Shown here: positions 34,851-43,462 of the stretch, one piece after another
Numbering within the stretch: position 1 is the first letter of the stretch
How the letters are laid out: each line of letters begins with the position of its first letter
NCBI GenBank assembly: GCA_944323475.1
Contig: CALUSQ010000005.1
Coordinates: forward strand, 32,486 to 96,485
Source of the DNA: Candidatus Gastranaerophilales bacterium
GTDB lineage: Bacteria; Cyanobacteriota; Vampirovibrionia; Gastranaerophilales; Gastranaerophilaceae
DNA: 64,000 nucleotides
Direction of reading: 5' to 3'
Made by a program: the position numbers and the translations under genes
Notes under the pieces: model-generated
Told to the model about the DNA's origin: nothing
What the model saw: only the letters and a program-made list of their open reading frames with translations
Database searches by the model: none

Positions 34851-35375
34851 ATGTATTATTTAAAAAATACTATATTTTTAAGCTTAACCAAAAATCAAAA
34901 AGCATCTCTTTTTAGTTATATAAAAAGCTTTGTAAAAAAGCATGCAACAAAGTCCTGCAATGAAATTCTAGAATTATTTATTGAAAACGAAAATTATTAT
35001 CAAGAAGTAAATAATCCTCATTTTGAATGGATTATGAATTATTTTAATGACGATAAATTTATTAAAGAATTAAAAATACTTATCAATGAAAATAAAAAGT
35101 TAATAGAAATCAAAGAAAAGCAAAAGCCTTTTATAGAAAAACAAAAAGAAATAGCAAAAAAACAAAGAAAAAAAGCATCGGAAGCAAAAATGTCAAAGCA
35201 ACCACCAACAAAAAAACAGCTTTACTATTATGACAAATTATGTAAACAATATAAAATTGAAAAAGAAGATTTAAAAGAAAAATCAAGACTAGACCTAAAA
35301 AATATAATAGGAAGAATTTTGGATGAACAACAAATCTATTCAAAAGAAAGATTTAATAACGTTATACCTGAATAA
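34851..35375 (+). CDS. Hypothetical protein upstream of prmC (174 aa)
   Basis: Not recognised. Helical and very basic in the middle (KQKEIAKKQRKKASEAKMSK). The last 50 residues (PTKKQLYYYDKLCKQYKIE, then SRLDLKNIIGRIL) look like a small folded SAP-like or helical domain. The ATG has no close ribosome site; GAGGTAG is 20 bases away. The 3' end overlaps prmC by 53 bases, so the pair is probably coupled. Confidence 0.6.
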   Translation: MYYLKNTIFLSLTKNQKASLFSYIKSFVKKHATKSCNEILELFIENENYYQEVNNPHFEWIMNYFNDDKFIKELKILINENKKLIEIKEKQKPFIEKQKEIAKKQRKKASEAKMSKQPPTKKQLYYYDKLCKQYKIEKEDLKEKSRLDLKNIIGRILDEQQIYSKERFNNVIPE

Positions 35376-36174
35376 TGAGTTTTCATATGAAGAAGCCGTA
35401 TCAGAAATAGATTTTGCAATAGAAATATTATCAGGTATATCAACAAAAGATATGATTTTAGGGATTATGCCTGATCAAAAAACAATTGAACATCTTAAAA
35501 AGATTGTACAAACAAGAGTAACAACTCACCAACCAATAGCACAATTATTAGAAAAAACATTCTTTATGGGACAGAAATTTGATGTTAACTCAAATACACT
35601 TATTCCTCGTCCAGAAACAGAGCTTTTAGTAAGAACAGCTGTTGATATAATCAAAAAAAATAATTACAAACAAATTTTAGATATAGGCACAGGTAGCGGA
35701 TGTATTGCTTGTATGATAGCAAAGTTGACAGATGCGCAGGTTTTGGGAGTAGACATATCAAATGATGCGTTAAAAATTTCATTAAACAACGCAATGCACC
35801 ATGATCTGATGAACAGAGCATTATTTAGAAAATCAGATATTTTTTCAAAAATTAGACCGGAAGAAAAATTTGACCTGATAGCATCAAATCCACCATACAT
35901 ACCAATCAAAGAAAGACCTAACTTACAAATAGAAGTAGGACAATACGAACCGCCTACGGCACTTTTTACCGCAGATGAAAGAGGTATGGAATTCTACGAA
36001 AAAATTGCTAAAGATGCAAACAAATATTTAAACAGCAATGGTCATCTTATTTTTGAAATAGGGATAAATCAAGCATGTTTTGTTAAACAAATTATGGAAT
36101 CAAACTGTTTTGTTGATATCAAAGTTCTAAAAGATGTAACGGGCATAGAGCGAGTAATATACGGGCATATTTAA
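35323..36174 (+). CDS. prmC: Peptide chain release factor N5-glutamine methyltransferase
   Basis: Methylates the GGQ glutamine of release factors RF1/RF2 with S-adenosylmethionine. The helical N-domain is followed by TLIPRPETELLVRTA, the SAM loop ILDIGTGSGCIA and the catalytic NPPYIP box at about residue 190. AGGAAG lies seven bases before the ATG even though this is inside the upstream gene. Confidence 0.94.
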   Translation: MNNKSIQKKDLITLYLNNEFSYEEAVSEIDFAIEILSGISTKDMILGIMPDQKTIEHLKKIVQTRVTTHQPIAQLLEKTFFMGQKFDVNSNTLIPRPETELLVRTAVDIIKKNNYKQILDIGTGSGCIACMIAKLTDAQVLGVDISNDALKISLNNAMHHDLMNRALFRKSDIFSKIRPEEKFDLIASNPPYIPIKERPNLQIEVGQYEPPTALFTADERGMEFYEKIAKDANKYLNSNGHLIFEIGINQACFVKQIMESNCFVDIKVLKDVTGIERVIYGHI

Positions 36175-36200
36175 CTAATATATAAAATTTTAAAAAGCAC

Positions 36201-36229
36201 TTGCATTAAAATACTATAGTATGTATAAT
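36201..36229 (+). promoter_or_regulatory. Strong promoter of the reverse rubrerythrin gene
   Basis: TTGCAT (36201-36206), a 17-base spacer and TATAAT (36224-36229). Confidence 0.7.
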
Positions 36230-36241
36230 AATTTTATTAGG

Positions 36242-36268
36242 AATTATTCTTAATAATAAAGAATAATT
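36242..36268 (+). promoter_or_regulatory. Inverted-repeat operator candidate, PerR/Fur-like, at the rubrerythrin promoter
   Basis: AATTATTCTT (36242-36251) and AAGAATAATT (36259-36268) are perfect arms around seven bases, beginning about 12 bases after the -10 box, where a repressor would block transcription. The AT-rich ATTATT/AATAAT character recalls Fur/PerR boxes; no such regulator is in the window. Confidence 0.5.
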
Positions 36269-36304
36269 TCAGCGTAATTATGGTAAAGATGAAAGAGGTT
36301 AATT

Positions 36305-36850
36305 ATGGCTAAATTCGTATGCTCAGTATGCGGTTATGTACATGAAGGTGATTCAGCACCGGAAAAATGTCCAGTTTGTGGTGTTGGTCCGGATAAATTT
36401 TCGAAAATGGATGAAACAACTCAAGGTTGGGCAGATGAACACAAAATCGGTGTTGGTGCAGATGTTGATGCAGAAGTAAAACAAGGCTTAAAAGACCATT
36501 TTATTGGTGAATGCACAGAAGTAGGAATGTATCTTGCAATGAGCAGACAAGCTGATAGAGAAGGCTATCCTGAAGTCGCTGAAGCTTATAAAAGAATTGC
36601 GTTTGAAGAAGCAGAGCACGCTGCAAAATTTGCAGAATTACTTGGTGAAGTTGTTACTAACTCAACAAAGAAAAATCTTGAAATGCGTGTTGAAGCTGAA
36701 TCAGGTGCTTGTGCAGCTAAAAAAGCTATTGCAACAAGAGCAAAAGCACTCAACTATGACGCTATTCATGATACAGTACATGAAATGTGTAAAGATGAAG
36801 CACGTCACGGACAAGCTTTTGCTGGTTTGCTAAAAAGATACTTCAACTAG
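36305..36850 (+). CDS. Reverse rubrerythrin
   Basis: Cytoplasmic peroxide-reducing di-iron protein of anaerobes. The rubredoxin-like FeCys4 domain is at the N-terminus ([21 protein letters not shown]) and the ferritin-like four-helix domain follows ([47 protein letters not shown]). This order is the reverse of classical rubrerythrin. GAGGTTAATT precedes the ATG. It is a single-gene unit between a strong promoter and a strong terminator. Confidence 0.93.
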   Translation: MAKFVCSVCGYVHEGDSAPEKCPVCGVGPDKFSKMDETTQGWADEHKIGVGADVDAEVKQGLKDHFIGECTEVGMYLAMSRQADREGYPEVAEAYKRIAFEEAEHAAKFAELLGEVVTNSTKKNLEMRVEAESGACAAKKAIATRAKALNYDAIHDTVHEMCKDEARHGQAFAGLLKRYFN

Positions 36851-36868
36851 TATAAGACCAGATAGAAA

Positions 36869-36900
36869 ACTCCTTTTGTTAAAACAAAAGGAGTTTTTTT
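36869..36900 (+). terminator. Terminator of the rubrerythrin gene
   Basis: The stem AACTCCTTTTG/CAAAAGGAGTT with loop TTAAAA is followed by seven U. It reaches the stop of the convergent gene. Confidence 0.92.
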
Positions 36901-37798
36901 ATTTATTAACTGATTCTTCCCTTTTTGTTAAAATATCTTCGAATTGTGCAAGAACATCCATACCTACTATCTGTTCCAATGCAGAACGTTTTGAAAGATA
37001 ATCAGAACGAAGTTTACTTTGTTTATTCAATGCTTCTCTATAAAATGCATCTATCATAATAACTTGTTCTTCTGTCATATTCTGAGAATTCATAAAAGCT
37101 TTACGTCTTTTAGCAACAATATCATCAGATTTTATTAAGGCTTGTCTGGCTGACATATAATCAAAATAATAATTAAGAATTTTTCGTTGAAGTTCTTCAA
37201 TTTTTCTTATAAGAACCACCATGTCAGCATCATTTACTTTTGAAAATTTATAGTTCAAATCTTTATCATCAACAGACATTGAGCCTAATACACTGCTACC
37301 CATAATAGAAGAAATAGCTGCAACAGGATTACCTATACCAATACCAGCAAGACTTCCAACCGTAGATATTGGCTGAATAATCTTTTTGACTATACTTTCA
37401 TTTGGTTTATCTTCATCAGGATTAGATAATTTATAAACAATAAATTTAACAGTTTCACTATTTTGTGCAGCACCAATCCACAAAAGTTTGACATCCTCAA
37501 TCACATCATCAGATGACAAATAAGAATCATCACTAATTTCTTTTGCTATTTTTTTTAAACTTAAATCAGCATATGTCAAATCTTTTACAGCTTCGCTTTC
37601 TTTATCTAGAACTGTTTCTTTAGAATTTAGCTTTTTATCAGAATTAGAAACTTTATATGCATTTTCGGGAGTAGCTCCAACGCCAAGACGATTTGCCAAC
37701 GGTAACGGATTTGTTATTTCATCAAGCGTAATTGCCGAAGCAGTTAATGAAAAGAAAATCTGAGAAAAAAGGAATAGAACAAAAATTTTATTTTTCAT
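36899..37798 (-). CDS. Exported helical protein, tandem paralogue 2
   Basis: Not recognised. The signal peptide is KNKIFVLFLFSQIFFSLTA…A. The body contains DVKLLWIGAAQNSETVKFIV, a Gly/Ser hydrophobic stretch, then long amphipathic helices (RKIEELQRKILNYYFDYMS, DAFYREALNKQSKLRSDYL) that recall the coiled coils of TolC-type proteins without any beta-barrel part. It is clearly paralogous to the gene before it. GGAGGGG lies six bases before this ATG (37798), ruling out the ATG five codons upstream. Confidence 0.75.
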   Translation of the reverse strand: MKNKIFVLFLFSQIFFSLTASAITLDEITNPLPLANRLGVGATPENAYKVSNSDKKLNSKETVLDKESEAVKDLTYADLSLKKIAKEISDDSYLSSDDVIEDVKLLWIGAAQNSETVKFIVYKLSNPDEDKPNESIVKKIIQPISTVGSLAGIGIGNPVAAISSIMGSSVLGSMSVDDKDLNYKFSKVNDADMVVLIRKIEELQRKILNYYFDYMSARQALIKSDDIVAKRRKAFMNSQNMTEEQVIMIDAFYREALNKQSKLRSDYLSKRSALEQIVGMDVLAQFEDILTKREESVNK

Positions 37799-38645
37799 TT
37801 TTTGCCCCTCCATTTTTATTCACAGCCTTATCTTGTTTTGAAAGTTTTTGCGAAAATAACTCATTTTTAAATGCGTATTGATATAAATTAAGGTTTTGAA
37901 CTGTCTTTTTGCCCGCAAGACGTTCCAAATCCATTTGGTATTTTTTAGCTTCATTCATTAATTGAAATTCTTCAAACATCAAATCATCATACATTGCACC
38001 AGAAACAATTATTTCCATCTGATTATCAGTTTTTAAAGCTCTTGCGTAATTTTTGTTGTACAAAACCAGTCTTTGTCTTGTGTCTTTAATTTGGCTCAAG
38101 ACCATTTTATAGTTGTAATAAGAATTAATTATCTGATCCTGCAAAGACTCAATCATGCCGGCCAATTCAATAAGCTCTGTATCAGTAAGAGGAACTTCTT
38201 TAGGATTATTTGCTTTCGCAATATAGTTGTTTGCAAGCCTTCCTGTAGCATATGAAGCTGACTGAACCATATAATTTGCACCAAACATTGCAGGTATAAA
38301 GGATGCACCATTAACCAATGCCGAAACAGATTTAGCAAGAATAGAAGAATGATATCTTTGTTGCTCCGGCGGTATAGAAAGCTTTTTCATCGCGAATTTA
38401 ATTATACTATTATTTTCAACAGTAGCTTTCCAAAGCATATCAATATCTTCGAGGTCTTTTTGTTGCTGCAGTTTTACAATACCCTTTAAAGCATCATCCT
38501 CTGAGATTGTCAGTTCTTTTGTATCTTTTTCAACCTTAGGAGTATATTTTACTTTTTGAACTTGTGCATTTTTCAATCCAATTTCCTCTGCAAAAGCACA
38601 ATTAAAAAAGCTTATAAGTATAATAAATAAGAATAACTTTTTCAT
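37788..38645 (-). CDS. Exported helical protein, tandem paralogue 1
   Basis: Not recognised. Starts at 38645, where AAGGATG is six bases upstream and a signal peptide begins (KKLFLFIILISFFNCAFA); the longer frame is non-coding leader. DIDMLWKATVENNSIIKFAM aligns with the paralogue's DVKLLWIGAAQNSETVKFIV, and AGMIESLQDQIINSYYNYKM with its IRKIEELQRKILNYYFDYM. The last 11 bases overlap the paralogue's start. Both are probably periplasmic helical proteins acting together. Confidence 0.78.
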   Translation of the reverse strand: MKKLFLFIILISFFNCAFAEEIGLKNAQVQKVKYTPKVEKDTKELTISEDDALKGIVKLQQQKDLEDIDMLWKATVENNSIIKFAMKKLSIPPEQQRYHSSILAKSVSALVNGASFIPAMFGANYMVQSASYATGRLANNYIAKANNPKEVPLTDTELIELAGMIESLQDQIINSYYNYKMVLSQIKDTRQRLVLYNKNYARALKTDNQMEIIVSGAMYDDLMFEEFQLMNEAKKYQMDLERLAGKKTVQNLNLYQYAFKNELFSQKLSKQDKAVNKNGGAKNEK

Positions 38646-38747
38646 ACTAACATCCTTACTTAAATTTATAACACACAAATCATAGTGAGAAAAATTTAAA
38701 ATAAATATTGTAAAATAAATTTGTAAAATAATTAAAATGGTGAAAAT

Positions 38748-39554
38748 ATGGAACAAATATTAAATGATATTGCGCAAGAATATTCGAAGTTTGAGTTTGT
38801 GAAAGCTTTAGTATTATCAGGTTCAAGAACATCTGACCAAAATGACAACCTATCTGATTACGATATATATATTTACTCAGACAAAGAAATATCAACAACA
38901 TTCAGAAAAGAATTGGCTAAAAAATATTCTGATAACTTTGAAATTGACAACAGATACTTTGAAACTGGTGATGAATGGGTGTTGAGAGATAATAAAACAT
39001 ACTTTGATTTTATGTTTAGGAATACAGATTGGATCGAAAATAGTATAAAAAATATCTATGAAGAATATCATGCTTCAAATGGTTATAGCACTTGTTTTTT
39101 ACATAATGTGTCAAAATCTAAAATTATTTATGAAAAAGACAAATGGTTCACTAACCTTAAAAATAAAATAAAAAAAGAATACCCTAAAGAACTAAAAAGT
39201 AATATTATCAAAAGGAATATAATGCTTTTATGTGATAAGAAATCAGCTTCTTACCTAGAACAAATTCATAATGCAATAAAAAGAGATGATATCATAGCAA
39301 TAAATCACCGATTAGCAGCATTTTTTGCAAGCTATTTTGATATCATATTTGCAATAAACGAAATCTATCATCCGGGAGAAAAAAGATTAATAAAATATGC
39401 AAAACAATATTGCAAAATACTCCCGTTAAATTTTGAAGAAAACATCAAAAACTTATTTAATAAAAATAAAAACGAAAAGATTGAAATATTAAACAAAATA
39501 ACAGAAAATTTGAAAGAAATAATTCCTATAGAGTATAGAAAAAAGGAGGATTAA
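38748..39554 (+). CDS. DUF4037-type nucleotidyltransferase (ANT(6)-like)
   Basis: A polymerase-beta-type nucleotidyltransferase. VLSGSRTSDQNDNLSDYDI supplies the GS…DxD active site at residues ~22-40, and a third acidic residue follows in YFDFMF. The rest is a helical domain (AAFFASYFDIIFAINEIYHP) matching DUF4037 proteins. The substrate could be a small molecule such as an aminoglycoside, or an unknown acceptor; nothing here decides it. GGTGAAAAT precedes the ATG. It is transcribed divergently from the tandem paralogues. Confidence 0.82.
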   Translation: MEQILNDIAQEYSKFEFVKALVLSGSRTSDQNDNLSDYDIYIYSDKEISTTFRKELAKKYSDNFEIDNRYFETGDEWVLRDNKTYFDFMFRNTDWIENSIKNIYEEYHASNGYSTCFLHNVSKSKIIYEKDKWFTNLKNKIKKEYPKELKSNIIKRNIMLLCDKKSASYLEQIHNAIKRDDIIAINHRLAAFFASYFDIIFAINEIYHPGEKRLIKYAKQYCKILPLNFEENIKNLFNKNKNEKIEILNKITENLKEIIPIEYRKKED

Positions 39555-39609
39555 ATATTCTATTTTCCCGGTTATATTACATAAATAAAAAAACGTAAGG
39601 GGGAATTTT

Positions 39610-40149
39610 ATGGAAGAAAACAAAGAATCTAAGGATTATAACTGTTCTTGTCACAAAACAGAACATTGGATTAAATTTACTTTAATATTATTAGTATTGT
39701 TTATTGCATGTTATTTAGCGGTATATTACGTACTTGACCAAATGAGACATGCATACTATATGCCGACTATGCCTGTAGAAAATATTGATAGAATTATGAA
39801 AGAGCAGGATAAACTTTTTAATGAGATGAGTACTTTACCTATGCATAATTCTGCAATGTTTGTCATAAAAAGTCCTATTGAAACATACAAAGATGAATCA
39901 ACTAATTCCTATAAAATGATAATCAATCTTAAACCTTTTAATAACAATCCTAAAAATGTAGAAGTAAAAATCAAAGGTAACAAAGTAGAAGTAAATGCAG
40001 CCGCAGAAAAGACAAATAAATATTCTGATAAAATTTATACATTCAATCAAAGTTTTGTCTTACCTGAAATGATAGATGAAGAAAAAGTTACAAAAGAAAA
40101 AATAAAACACAAATATGTTATAACAATGCCAATTGAAAATGATGACTAA
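39610..40149 (+). CDS. Membrane-anchored Hsp20/alpha-crystallin-like protein
   Basis: A short Cys/His head (NCSCHKTEHW) precedes a membrane helix (FTLILLVLFIACYLAVYYVL, residues ~22-42). The C-terminal 90 residues follow the alpha-crystallin plan: SYKMIINLKPFNNNPKNVEV, IKGNKVEVNAAAEK, FNQSFVLPEMIDEEKVTKEK and HKYVITMPI. Ordinary small heat-shock proteins are soluble, so the anchor is unusual. GGGGGAATT precedes the ATG. It is a single gene with its own terminator. Confidence 0.75.
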   Translation: MEENKESKDYNCSCHKTEHWIKFTLILLVLFIACYLAVYYVLDQMRHAYYMPTMPVENIDRIMKEQDKLFNEMSTLPMHNSAMFVIKSPIETYKDESTNSYKMIINLKPFNNNPKNVEVKIKGNKVEVNAAAEKTNKYSDKIYTFNQSFVLPEMIDEEKVTKEKIKHKYVITMPIENDD

Positions 40150-40150
40150 C

Positions 40151-40188
40151 AAAAAAGGCTTTTAATTATAAATTAAAAGCCTTTTTTA
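40151..40188 (+). terminator. Bidirectional terminator
   Basis: AAAAAAGGCTTTTAATT/AATTAAAAGCCTTTTTT forms a long symmetric hairpin with U tracts on both strands, between convergent genes. Confidence 0.9.
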
Positions 40189-40191
40189 TTA

Positions 40192-40788
40192 TTAATCCAA
40201 TATCAAATTAATAACACTAAAGAGATTTTTCAACTCTCCTGTTTTGACAACTTCTTCTATTTTATCCAGAACTAAATTTAAGTCCTTTTTAGAAACAGCT
40301 TTTATTTGTTGCGGTAATTTGATATCAGAAGTTGTTTTTGCATTGACAAGATAATCATTTTTAATAAGAAAAGCTTTATAAACATTTAAAATATTCAACC
40401 ACTCATCAGGGAGTTTGCATTCTTTGTTCAAATAATATTTACAATCTTTTTTCAATTTATCAAAATAACTCATTGCATAATTTACTTCAAACAAAATTTG
40501 TTCCTGATTAACTTTTTGTCCAAGATAATCATTTCCTATAATATCTTTTGGTTCATTTTGAAAACTTTCTGAAATATATGTAGCCCAAAGTAAACAACCC
40601 AAATAAAACGACACAGTGTGTTCTAAAAGCTTTAAAAGCTGAGGATATATCATTTGGAATTTAAATTTTCTTTGGTGCGGTGATTTTATAGAAAAAAGAA
40701 CTCCATATGCAGCATCTATATTTTGAGAAAAAGAAACAGTGTATTTACTATAACCCGGATCAAATAAAACGCCTTTAGAAAAATCCAT
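40192..40788 (-). CDS. Hypothetical helical protein (199 aa)
   Basis: Not recognised. A soluble alpha-helical protein with the segment YPQLLKLLEHTVSFYLGCLL and a central NYAMSYFDKLKKDCKYYL. There is no signal peptide. GGGAGA precedes this ATG (40788) by a few bases; the ATG four codons upstream would use no ribosome site. It shares a bidirectional terminator with the Hsp20-like gene. Confidence 0.65.
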   Translation of the reverse strand: MDFSKGVLFDPGYSKYTVSFSQNIDAAYGVLFSIKSPHQRKFKFQMIYPQLLKLLEHTVSFYLGCLLWATYISESFQNEPKDIIGNDYLGQKVNQEQILFEVNYAMSYFDKLKKDCKYYLNKECKLPDEWLNILNVYKAFLIKNDYLVNAKTTSDIKLPQQIKAVSKKDLNLVLDKIEEVVKTGELKNLFSVINLILD

Positions 40789-40890
40789 AAAATCTCCCAT
40801 TCAAATAGCATATTCTATTAAATTATCATACGAATTATAACCTCAATTTTAATAAAAATAAAGTTTTAATAACATAATCTAAAATTTATT

Positions 40891-40919
40891 TGAAGAAAGA
40901 CCGTGTTTTATTTATATTA
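40891..40919 (+). promoter_or_regulatory. Promoter of the activase gene
   Basis: TTGAAG (40891-40896), a 17-base spacer and TATATT (40914-40919). Confidence 0.6.
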
Positions 40920-40945
40920 AATATATCACTTGAAGAGAGGTAAAA

Positions 40946-41950
40946 ATGGCATTAAATGTTTATTTAGGGATTGACGTAGGTTCTGTTACGACAAAACTTG
41001 CATTAGTCGATGAAACAGGGAAATATATTGACAGTTATATGCTCAGAACATCCGGTAAACCGGTTATTGCTGTACAAACAGGGATGAAAGAGTTATTAAA
41101 AAAAGCTTTGTGCGAATACAATGTACAAGGTGTCGGAACAACAGGCAGCGGTCGTAATCTCGCAGGAGCTCTTGTTGGTGCAGATGTAGTAAAAAATGAA
41201 ATCACAGCCCACGCTGTTGCAGCAAGTACTTATGTTCCAGGAGTTCAGACTATACTTGAAATTGGTGGACAAGACAGCAAAATTATTATACTTAGAGACG
41301 GCATAGTTACTGACTTTGCTATGAATACAGTATGTGCCGCTGGTACAGGAAGTTTTCTTGATCAACAAGCAAACAGACTAAATGTACCAATAGAAAAATT
41401 TGGTGAAACTGCTTTAAAATCAACCAATCCTGCAAGAATCGCAGGAAGATGCGGTGTATTTGCAGAAAGTGACCTCATCCACAAACAACAACTTGGCTAC
41501 CCAGTAGAAGATCTTTTATATGGATTGTGTCAAGCACTGGTAAGAAACTATCTAAGCAACTTAGCTTTAGGAAAAGAACTTTTACCAACAGTAACATTCC
41601 AAGGCGGTGTTGCAACAAACTCAGGTATGGTAAAAGCATTTGAAGAAGCACTTGGCACAAAAGTCGTTGTACCGGAAAATCACCAAACAATGGGCGCAAT
41701 AGGCGCAGCGCTTTTGGCAATGGAAAACCACCAATATACTGAAAACCCAACAAAATTTAAAGGATGGGAAGTCGGTGACATGCACTTTAACTCTATAACA
41801 AATCAGTGCAACGGCTGTACAAACAATTGTGAGGTTATAACAATTGTCGAAGGCGAAATGCCTGTAGAACACCCCAAAGATATCAAAGATATCAAAGGAA
41901 ACATTATCGCAAGATGGGGTGGAACTTGCGGAAGATGGGATATATCTTGA
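40946..41950 (+). CDS. BadF/HgdC-family ATPase (2-hydroxyacyl-CoA dehydratase activator-like)
   Basis: An ASKHA-fold ATPase. LGIDVGSVTTKLALVD is the phosphate-1 loop; LEIGGQDSKIII and FAMNTVCAAGTGSFLDQQ match activators that deliver an electron through a [4Fe-4S] cluster held by two subunits. GRCGVFAESDLIHKQQ and CNGCTNNCEV/GGTCGRW supply conserved Cys. In other anaerobes it works with a dehydratase or a DUF2229-type partner, but no partner gene is adjacent. It is a single transcription unit. GAGAGG precedes the ATG. Confidence 0.88.
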   Translation: MALNVYLGIDVGSVTTKLALVDETGKYIDSYMLRTSGKPVIAVQTGMKELLKKALCEYNVQGVGTTGSGRNLAGALVGADVVKNEITAHAVAASTYVPGVQTILEIGGQDSKIIILRDGIVTDFAMNTVCAAGTGSFLDQQANRLNVPIEKFGETALKSTNPARIAGRCGVFAESDLIHKQQLGYPVEDLLYGLCQALVRNYLSNLALGKELLPTVTFQGGVATNSGMVKAFEEALGTKVVVPENHQTMGAIGAALLAMENHQYTENPTKFKGWEVGDMHFNSITNQCNGCTNNCEVITIVEGEMPVEHPKDIKDIKGNIIARWGGTCGRWDIS

Positions 41951-41954
41951 TAAC

Positions 41955-41992
41955 AAAAAAGAGTTTTGGAGTGTTCAAAACTCTTTTTTTTA
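41955..41992 (+). terminator. Terminator of the activase gene
   Basis: GAGTTTTG/CAAAACTC stem extended by A/U pairs, loop of seven, then eight or more U. Confidence 0.9.
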
Positions 41993-42070
41993 AGTAATTT
42001 ACAAACTTCATTGTAAAAAAATATTTACAAAATAACAAAATAAAATTATCAGAAGATTTCACTAAACATT

Positions 42071-43462
42071 ATGAAAATAATACCGACAAAGCTCATATAC
42101 GGTTATTCAACAGGGGGATTAGTTTCACAAAGAAACAACAATACTCAAAATAGAGTATTGTTTACTAATTGTATATCTCCACCTGACACTATTAATATTT
42201 CATTTAAAAAAAGCAGCGAAAAACCATTATATATAAGTGATTTAAGAGAGATTCCTGATTTACATTGCGGCTGCTGTGGGAAAACAATGATAAAAAACTC
42301 TAAAGTAAATCATTTTATGGAACAAAAAATATATTATCCTGCTGCAATATCATTAAAAAGAATAAAACAAGAACACTATTTTAATGAATCAAAAGCATCT
42401 CCCGCAGAAAAAGAAGCATATGCTTTTTTAAAAACATATGCAAGCATATATCCCAAACTCACAATTTCTGAAATTTTAAGCAAAAGAAATGTCAAAATGA
42501 GAAGACAACAGCTAAAACCAGAAGTTAGCGAAGCATGTGAGGATATAAGGGAACTTACAAAACTTATTGCCCACAATTCAAAATATATGGTAAATGAAAT
42601 CAGCAAACTTAACCCTGATTTTCATAAAGTTGAGAAAAAAGTTTTTAAAGAATTACAATGGTTATCAAAAAAATATCCAAATCTAACTTTTAATGACATA
42701 CTAAATATCCCTCAAATTTATAATTATCACCTCAGAAACCTTGAATCAAAACAAATTGCTGTATTAAACGAAGTTTCAAAAGTAGCAAATTATCTAGATG
42801 AACCGACAAAAGAAAAAGTACTAAAAGCGACAAAAATAGCAAAGAAAATATTTAAAGAAGAAAGCCGTGAAATATTTCACAAAAGAAGCCGTGTAATATC
42901 AGAATATCACAACATTCTAGCTGAAGAGTCAGACAGAATAGAGATTCAAGAGCTATTTGAAATACTAGATTATTTACCAAATTCTTCTACTGATGTTGAT
43001 GCATTTATGATTAAAGGTGCACAAAAAAGTTCAAATTCTATAGTAGAAATACTAATAGGCAGACAAAGAAATACTTTTGAACACGTAAAACCTCATAGAA
43101 GAGAAAATGATAATGGTCCAAACAGTATATATAACTATATTGGCCTTTGCGGTAAATGTAATGCAGAACGCCAGAGGGAAGAATATGATAAATTCATCAA
43201 AAAACATCCGGAAATGCCAGAAAATGAACAACTACAAATAAACCAGATTATTTATTATATAAATCAAGGTATTTTAACAGGATATGACGATTATCTGCCC
43301 AAAATTGCCAAAGCTCTCGATATAGAATCAAAAGGAAATATAAAAATAAATATAGATAAACTAGACTTAAAAAAAGCAAAAGAAAACAGAAAAATTCGCC
43401 AAGATATATATGTAGAAAATAAAAAAGCTAAAAAGCAAAAACATGAAAATATTACCATATAA
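42071..43462 (+). CDS. HNH-type zinc-finger nuclease-like protein A with N-terminal tag
   Basis: Residues 1-55 form a polar, Asn-rich tag beginning MKIIPTKLIYGYS and ending INISFKKS. A Cys motif follows (LHCGCCGKTMIKN). A long helical region separates it from a C-terminal HNH-like site: TFEHVKPHRRENDNG and YIGLCGKCNAERQREEY, in which the last His of HNH is Asn. LPNSSTDVDAFMIKGAQ just ahead is conserved in the next gene. Candidate roles are nuclease, effector or toxin; no immunity gene is obvious. The start is the first ATG, without a clear ribosome site. Confidence 0.72.
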   Translation: MKIIPTKLIYGYSTGGLVSQRNNNTQNRVLFTNCISPPDTINISFKKSSEKPLYISDLREIPDLHCGCCGKTMIKNSKVNHFMEQKIYYPAAISLKRIKQEHYFNESKASPAEKEAYAFLKTYASIYPKLTISEILSKRNVKMRRQQLKPEVSEACEDIRELTKLIAHNSKYMVNEISKLNPDFHKVEKKVFKELQWLSKKYPNLTFNDILNIPQIYNYHLRNLESKQIAVLNEVSKVANYLDEPTKEKVLKATKIAKKIFKEESREIFHKRSRVISEYHNILAEESDRIEIQELFEILDYLPNSSTDVDAFMIKGAQKSSNSIVEILIGRQRNTFEHVKPHRRENDNGPNSIYNYIGLCGKCNAERQREEYDKFIKKHPEMPENEQLQINQIIYYINQGILTGYDDYLPKIAKALDIESKGNIKINIDKLDLKKAKENRKIRQDIYVENKKAKKQKHENITI

